Source: Paenibacillus sp. CF384 (lineage in GTDB: Bacteria; Bacillota; Bacilli; Paenibacillales; Paenibacillaceae). Taken from it: DNA of 64,000 nucleotides. The stretch covers positions 109,551-173,550 of the forward strand of contig NZ_FNNV01000018.1 in the NCBI RefSeq assembly GCF_900106745.1, in the 5' to 3' direction. This document shows positions 59,996-64,000 of this stretch, piece by piece; position 1 is the first letter of the stretch, and every line of letters starts with the position of its first letter. The position numbers were made by a program, and so were the translations under genes. The notes beneath the pieces are model-generated. The model was not told the DNA's origin, ran no database searches, and saw only the letters and a program-made list of their open reading frames with translations.

Positions 59996-61063
59996 TTAGC
60001 CGAAATGATGCTTCGACATCCATAAGACACCGCTTTTGAGGACACGTGGCACGCGGCCCATAAGAGGGGTACGGCCCATGAGTCCGAAGCCGGCTTTTTT
60101 ACCAAGTGAGCCGAGAACGCCTTTAAGCTTGATTTTGCCAAGTTTGGGTGTTTTGCCGCTCCATATCGCCTGCATGACTTCTGCAACCTGTTTGCCTTGC
60201 CCTTCTGCAGCCTGTGCGCTTGGCGAGAACGGCAGGGAGGCGCAGTCGCCGACGATGAATACATCATTGTAATCCGGCAGCTGGTGGTGCTCATTGATGA
60301 TGAGACGGCCTTGTGCGTCCTTCGGCAAGTTCATACGCTGAACCAGCGCAACAGGTTGAATACCTGCAGTCCAAACCGTTACGTCAGACAGAATAGGGCT
60401 TGGATTGTTCAGGTCATACAAGCATCCTTCTTCAAGCTTATGCAGCGAAACATGACCACGCATTTCCACTTCATGCTCGATAAACCACGATGAAACATAT
60501 TCCTGAAGCTTACCCGGGAATGCAGACAGAATGCTCGGTCCGCGATCGACGATCCGGATATTGAGGTCAGGACGGCCTTCGCGCAGCTCCGATGCTACTT
60601 CTACACCGCTCAAACCACCGCCAACAATGGTTATTTGTCCGTATGGCTTCACATCGTTTAGTGCCAAATACGTTTTACGTGATCCGGAGAACGTCTGAAT
60701 GCTGTTGGAGTAGAGCTCCGCACCATCAATACCATGATATTTGTCCGTACAGCCAAGCGCGACTACGAGCCACTCGTATTCAAGCGGATCTTGACCGGCA
60801 AGCTGGATATGCTTCGCATCCAAATCGATATCGGTTACTTCGCCATAAGTTACAATTAAACGCGGATCGGAAGGGAATGCAACACGCAGATCAATATCTG
60901 CAGCAGTTCCCGCTACTAAAGAGTAATACTCCGTTTTCAACCCTTGAAACGGCATACGGTCAATAAGGACGACAACTGTGTCGTCTGGCAGTTCGCCCTC
61001 CAGCAAGGAGTGGGCGACTGTTAGTCCTCCATAACCGCCGCCAAGAATGACAAAACGTTTCAT
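59996..61063 (-). CDS. NDH-2-like NAD(P)/FAD oxidoreductase
   Basis: A 355-residue flavoprotein. FAD binds at GGGYGGLTVAHSLL (residues about 7-20), NADH at IVGGGLSGVEVASELRE near residue 155, and a second FAD block is FIVGDCASL. It resembles YumB/NDH-2 quinone reductases, but at 355 residues it is shorter than the about 400 of typical NDH-2, mainly at the C-terminus that binds membranes. ATG 61063 follows a weak GGGA. It can supply electrons to menaquinone, made by the MqnE pathway next door. Confidence 0.85.
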   Translation of the reverse strand: MKRFVILGGGYGGLTVAHSLLEGELPDDTVVVLIDRMPFQGLKTEYYSLVAGTAADIDLRVAFPSDPRLIVTYGEVTDIDLDAKHIQLAGQDPLEYEWLVVALGCTDKYHGIDGAELYSNSIQTFSGSRKTYLALNDVKPYGQITIVGGGLSGVEVASELREGRPDLNIRIVDRGPSILSAFPGKLQEYVSSWFIEHEVEMRGHVSLHKLEEGCLYDLNNPSPILSDVTVWTAGIQPVALVQRMNLPKDAQGRLIINEHHQLPDYNDVFIVGDCASLPFSPSAQAAEGQGKQVAEVMQAIWSGKTPKLGKIKLKGVLGSLGKKAGFGLMGRTPLMGRVPRVLKSGVLWMSKHHFG

Positions 61064-61224
61064 CTTAATCCCAACTTTCTCTGTGTGCAATAGAAATCTT
61101 CTGCATTTCGTTAGTTATGCGGCGCCGGAAGCCGGCGTCCGCTGTTTGCTCTTACTCGTAGTATATGCCTCTGCGACCTTAGCCATCAGTGCTTGTCCTA
61201 TCCAATAACGATGCCAAAACCTGC

Positions 61225-62328
61225 TTATTCGAAAACCTTCACTTCGTTGTAGAACGTATCGCGCTCAACCGGAATACGACCGGCCCCTTTAATGAGCCAG
61301 ATCAAATCTTCGCGCGTAATGCCTTCAGGCGTAAGTGCGCCAGCTGCATGGCTGATCCGTTCTTTTACCATTGTGCCGTGTACGTCGGAAGCGCCCATTG
61401 TAAGGGCAACTTGTGTGAGTTGTGTACCAATGTTGATGAAATACGCCTTAATATGCTGGAAATTATCAAGCAGCAAGCGGCTGATCGCAATGGCCTTCAA
61501 ATCGTCAAAGGCGGAATTACGTCGGCGGATGCTTGCTTTGGGGCTGATTGGCTGCATGGAAAGTGGAATGAACACTTGGAAGCCGTTCGTTTCATCCTGC
61601 AGATCACGGATTTGAAGCATATGGTTGACGCGATCTTCGGTTTTCTCGACAGATCCGTAGAGCATCGTTGTGTGTGTGCGAAGACCCAGATTATGAGCCG
61701 TGCGATGTACCTCAAGATATTGGGAAACATCGGCTTTGTCTACGCGCATCTTTTTGCGGTATTCGTCAGACAGAATTTCGGCGCCGCCGCCCGTTAAGCT
61801 TTGCAGGCCGGCTTTCATAAGCTCTTGAATAACCTCTTTGTAGCTTAGGCCGCTAATCCGCGAGAAAAAGTCGATTTCAGCTGCAGTGTACGCCTTGAGC
61901 GCAACATTAGGGAAACGATCATGCAACGCTTGAAGCGAATCTACGTAGTACTGGAAAGGCACATGCGGGTTATGGCCGCCGACGATATGGAATTCGCGTA
62001 CATCCGGATGAATATGCTTCTCCACATACTCGATCATTTGCGCGCCGGTAAGCGTGTAAGCACCTTCTTGACCTTCATCCTTGCGGAAGTTGCAGAACGC
62101 ACAATGAGCTTCACAAACATTTGTGAAGTATAAGCTCATATTCTCGATAAAATAAACTTTCCGACCGTTCTTCTTGAGATTGACTTCGTTCGCCATTTGA
62201 CCGATGGTGAGCAAATCGTCGGAACGATAAAGAAATTCTCCATCTTCCCGATTGAGACGTTCGCCAGCACGAACCTTCTCAACAATAGCTTGCATTCGTG
62301 TAGCATCTGTAGGTATTACGACATTCAT
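61225..62328 (-). CDS. mqnE: Aminofutalosine synthase MqnE
   Basis: A 367-residue radical SAM enzyme of the futalosine route to menaquinone. It joins S-adenosylmethionine with 3-enolpyruvoyl-benzoate. The 4Fe-4S cysteines are Cys72, Cys76 and Cys79 in CEAHCAFC. The blocks HIVGGHNPHVPF and ALKAYTAAEIDFF are family features. GGAGG precedes ATG 62328. It indicates futalosine-type menaquinone synthesis in this organism; other mqn genes are not in the window. Confidence 0.93.
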   Translation of the reverse strand: MNVVIPTDATRMQAIVEKVRAGERLNREDGEFLYRSDDLLTIGQMANEVNLKKNGRKVYFIENMSLYFTNVCEAHCAFCNFRKDEGQEGAYTLTGAQMIEYVEKHIHPDVREFHIVGGHNPHVPFQYYVDSLQALHDRFPNVALKAYTAAEIDFFSRISGLSYKEVIQELMKAGLQSLTGGGAEILSDEYRKKMRVDKADVSQYLEVHRTAHNLGLRTHTTMLYGSVEKTEDRVNHMLQIRDLQDETNGFQVFIPLSMQPISPKASIRRRNSAFDDLKAIAISRLLLDNFQHIKAYFINIGTQLTQVALTMGASDVHGTMVKERISHAAGALTPEGITREDLIWLIKGAGRIPVERDTFYNEVKVFE

Positions 62329-62614
62329 AAGAGTATCCTCCCAGTCCGCCGGGCACTCATTTACAGGTCCGGTGTATAATGTATAAATTGAAAAAAAACA
62401 ACATTGTGAAAAAAATTACTTACCCTCACTCCAAGAACCCCACACAAATAACTTCCCTTATTATAAACCTCATCATGAAGAGCGGCAACTATTAAGTCAT
62501 GCCAGAGGACCTAATGGATGGAAGCAGCAGGAGGCATCTTCCTTTCGATCCCATGCCATTTGGGTTACAATAAGGAGCAGCGTCGAAACAGTTAATAAGA
62601 ATGAGGTGGACTTC

Positions 62615-63259
62615 ATGGCGAATACATATACGTATTCTCGCAGGGAAGAAGTAGCTAACGCGATCACGCATGGCCTAGGTGCTGCACTAAGTGTTGCTGC
62701 GCTGGTGCTGTTAATCGTGTTTGCTGCAATGAAAGGAAATGCTTCGCATGTGGTCAGCTTTACGATTTACGGCTCCATGATGCTATTATTGTATATTTCG
62801 TCTACACTCGTTCACAGCTTCCCGGAAGGGAAAGCGAAGAATGTGTTTGAAATTATGGATCATTCCTGCATTTATTTATTCATCGCCGGAACGTACACGC
62901 CGATCGTGCTTCATATTGTGCAAGGTGCGGCGGGATGGACGCTGTTCGGCATTGTATGGGGGCTCGCATTGTGCGGCGTTGTGTTCAAGGCGTTCTACGC
63001 CTCTAAGTTCCTCTTCACGTCCACGCTGCTTTATATCGCAATGGGCTGGATTATCGTATTTGCTTGGGGGCCGCTTAAAGCGCATCTGGCGCCAGGTGGA
63101 CTGCAACTGCTGATTATCGGCGGCGTGTTGTATACGGTGGGGACATTATTCTATGTTTGGCGCAGCTTTAAGTATCATCATGCCGTGTGGCATTTATTTG
63201 TACTTGGCGGCTCGGTGCTGCATTTCTTCGCCATTCTGCTCTATGTGCTGCCTGCGTAA
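62615..63259 (+). CDS. Hemolysin III family (YqfA/Trh) membrane protein
   Basis: A 214-residue protein with seven membrane segments. It shows the family motifs EEVANAITHGLGAALS, STLVHSFPE and DHSCIYLFIAGTYTP with conserved His/Asp near the membrane surface, like the adiponectin-receptor/PAQR fold. The name hemolysin is historical. ATG 62615 has GAGGTGG just ahead. Confidence 0.92.
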   Translation: MANTYTYSRREEVANAITHGLGAALSVAALVLLIVFAAMKGNASHVVSFTIYGSMMLLLYISSTLVHSFPEGKAKNVFEIMDHSCIYLFIAGTYTPIVLHIVQGAAGWTLFGIVWGLALCGVVFKAFYASKFLFTSTLLYIAMGWIIVFAWGPLKAHLAPGGLQLLIIGGVLYTVGTLFYVWRSFKYHHAVWHLFVLGGSVLHFFAILLYVLPA

Positions 63260-63284
63260 CCATCACAATTGGGTTGTCCGTGTA

Positions 63285-63313
63285 TTGAGTCCTTCTGCGA
63301 TGTGGAGTATACT
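63285..63313 (+). promoter_or_regulatory. Promoter of the ErpA/HesB-like gene
   Basis: TTGAGT (63285-63290), 17 bases, TATACT (63308-63313). Confidence 0.6.
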
Positions 63314-63354
63314 ATAAAATATATAGTGAGTTTATTACGTAACCAAATCAGTGA

Positions 63355-63375
63355 GAGTTTGACTCCGTCAAACTC
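63355..63375 (+). promoter_or_regulatory. Leader hairpin before the ErpA/HesB-like gene
   Basis: GAGTTTGAC, three bases, GTCAAACTC is a perfect nine-base-pair hairpin in the untranslated leader. CCTATTTTCAGGAGG follows, so it is close to the ribosome-binding site. Confidence 0.6.
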
Positions 63376-63396
63376 CCTATTTTCAGGAGGGATACC

Positions 63397-63759
63397 ATGA
63401 TTAATATAAGCGAGACTGCAAACGAGAAAATCAAGGAAATGCTGGAGGCTGAAGAGTCACCTGAGTTGTTCTTGCGCATTGGCGTGAAGGAAGGCGGCTG
63501 CAGCGGATTCTCATACGGCATGGGCTTCGATGACGAGCTTAACGATACAGACAAAACGATGGAGTTCAGCGGGTTGAAGGTTGTCGTGGACGGAGACAGC
63601 GTGAAATACCTGAACGGCCTTGAAATTGACTACAAAGAATCCGCAATGGGCGGAGGCTTCACGATTAACAATCCGAACGCATCTGCAACATGCGGCTGCG
63701 GTTCGTCGTTCAGAACGGCAACAGATGCGGGTAAACCTGCAGAAGCCGGCGAATGCTAA
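63397..63759 (+). CDS. ErpA/HesB/IscA-like iron-sulfur carrier (YutM type)
   Basis: A 120-residue A-type carrier that delivers iron-sulfur clusters. The cysteines are Cys35 in GGCSGFSYGMGF and Cys99 and Cys101 in TCGCGSSF. AGGAGG precedes the ATG. It lies with the NifU-like gene and radical SAM gene, which need such clusters. Confidence 0.95.
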   Translation: MINISETANEKIKEMLEAEESPELFLRIGVKEGGCSGFSYGMGFDDELNDTDKTMEFSGLKVVVDGDSVKYLNGLEIDYKESAMGGGFTINNPNASATCGCGSSFRTATDAGKPAEAGEC

Positions 63760-63774
63760 TTGTTTGAAAGTACG

Positions 63775-63810
63775 AAACCTCCTGGGGATTGAGTCCCGGG
63801 AGGTTTTTTT
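63775..63810 (+). terminator. Terminator after the ErpA/HesB-like gene
   Basis: AAACCTCCTGGG pairs with CCCGGGAGGTTT, followed by a run of T. Confidence 0.92.
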
Positions 63811-63961
63811 GTGCTAAAAACCCGTTGAAAAGAATTGATTCGGTGGAAAAAAAGTTTAACGGTTGCCAGCGTGGCTATTTCATGAAAATCAGCCATTTTG
63901 AACGGCTAGCTATGATGAACGTAAAAACAGCCCCGTATTTGCTTCAAGTCGTAGGTTAAGA

Positions 63962-64000
63962 ATGGAAGTAGAACACATCCATTTTCAGAGCTACAAAGCA
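63962..64000 (+). CDS. Possible start of a new gene, cut by window edge
   Basis: An ATG at 63962 opens a frame of 13 codons (MEVEHIHFQSYKA) to the window end. TAGG lies 8 bases upstream, a weak ribosome-binding site. Too short to assign; it may be chance. Confidence 0.25.
   Translation, partial: MEVEHIHFQSYKA

Overview
The window looks like chromosome from a spore-forming, low-to-mid GC Firmicute of the Paenibacillaceae type. This is an inference from content; no rRNA or marker phylogeny is available. The support is: two alpha/beta-type small acid-soluble spore proteins with sigma-G-like promoters, the GerQ/CwlJ coat-germination pair, a YjcZ-like spore peptide, a Trp T-box, a c-di-AMP (ydaO-type) riboswitch, several AraC-type regulators beside glycan genes, an LplA/LplB/YtcP-type sugar importer, and strong AAAGGAGG ribosome-binding sites. 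No tRNA, rRNA, transposase, prophage or CRISPR array was seen.

Layout. 1-9.1 kb: the 5' part of a methionine aminopeptidase gene (minus), then a membrane AraC sensor-regulator, two importer permeases, a solute-binding lipoprotein and a cytosolic beta-helix protein, probably one carbohydrate-uptake locus. 9.3-12.7 kb: a DUF554 membrane protein converges on a two-subunit iron-sulfur L-serine dehydratase. The 1.1 kb between them holds eight 113-bp tandem units, each with two near-perfect hairpins, followed by four copies of an unrelated 26-bp element. 12.8-26.7 kb: a glycan and sugar-acid region with three AraC regulators, a sugar isomerase plus Gfo/Idh/MocA oxidoreductase, GH38 mannosidase, GH172-type DUF2961 protein, PhyH dioxygenase, GH42 beta-galactosidase, a CAP protein and an unusual HNH nuclease.

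26.8-34.8 kb: cell-envelope and signalling genes (LysM-CAP protein, TetR, soluble sporulation-type histidine kinase, riboswitch-controlled LysM-3D protein, polysaccharide deacetylase, AXE1 esterase plus SGNH hydrolase, sensorless chemotaxis protein). 35-45 kb: spore and housekeeping genes (two SASPs, permease with truncated TIGR03943 partner, T-box-trpS, GerQ-CwlJ, ctaB-sco, AEC transporter, Toprim protein, YjcZ). 45-56 kb: MFS transporter, a membrane protein plus transglutaminase plus class B penicillin-binding protein block, HAD phosphatase, DUF456, ThuA, MurJ/YtgP-like flippase, and a lipoprotein with a copper-amine-oxidase-like terminal domain. 56-64 kb: thioredoxin, heme A synthase ctaA, HEPN-like protein, SDR, and an iron-sulfur/menaquinone group (NifU, YuzB, NDH-2-like, MqnE, ErpA/HesB) with hemolysin III.

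How it fits together. The importer and glycosidases point to scavenging of plant or microbial polysaccharides, with AraC regulators giving local control. Heme A (ctaA, ctaB), SCO copper delivery, MqnE menaquinone synthesis and the NDH-2-like protein supply an aerobic quinone/cytochrome chain. The envelope proteins and the spore genes match a sporulating soil organism. The most unexplained element is the double-hairpin array at 9972-10860.
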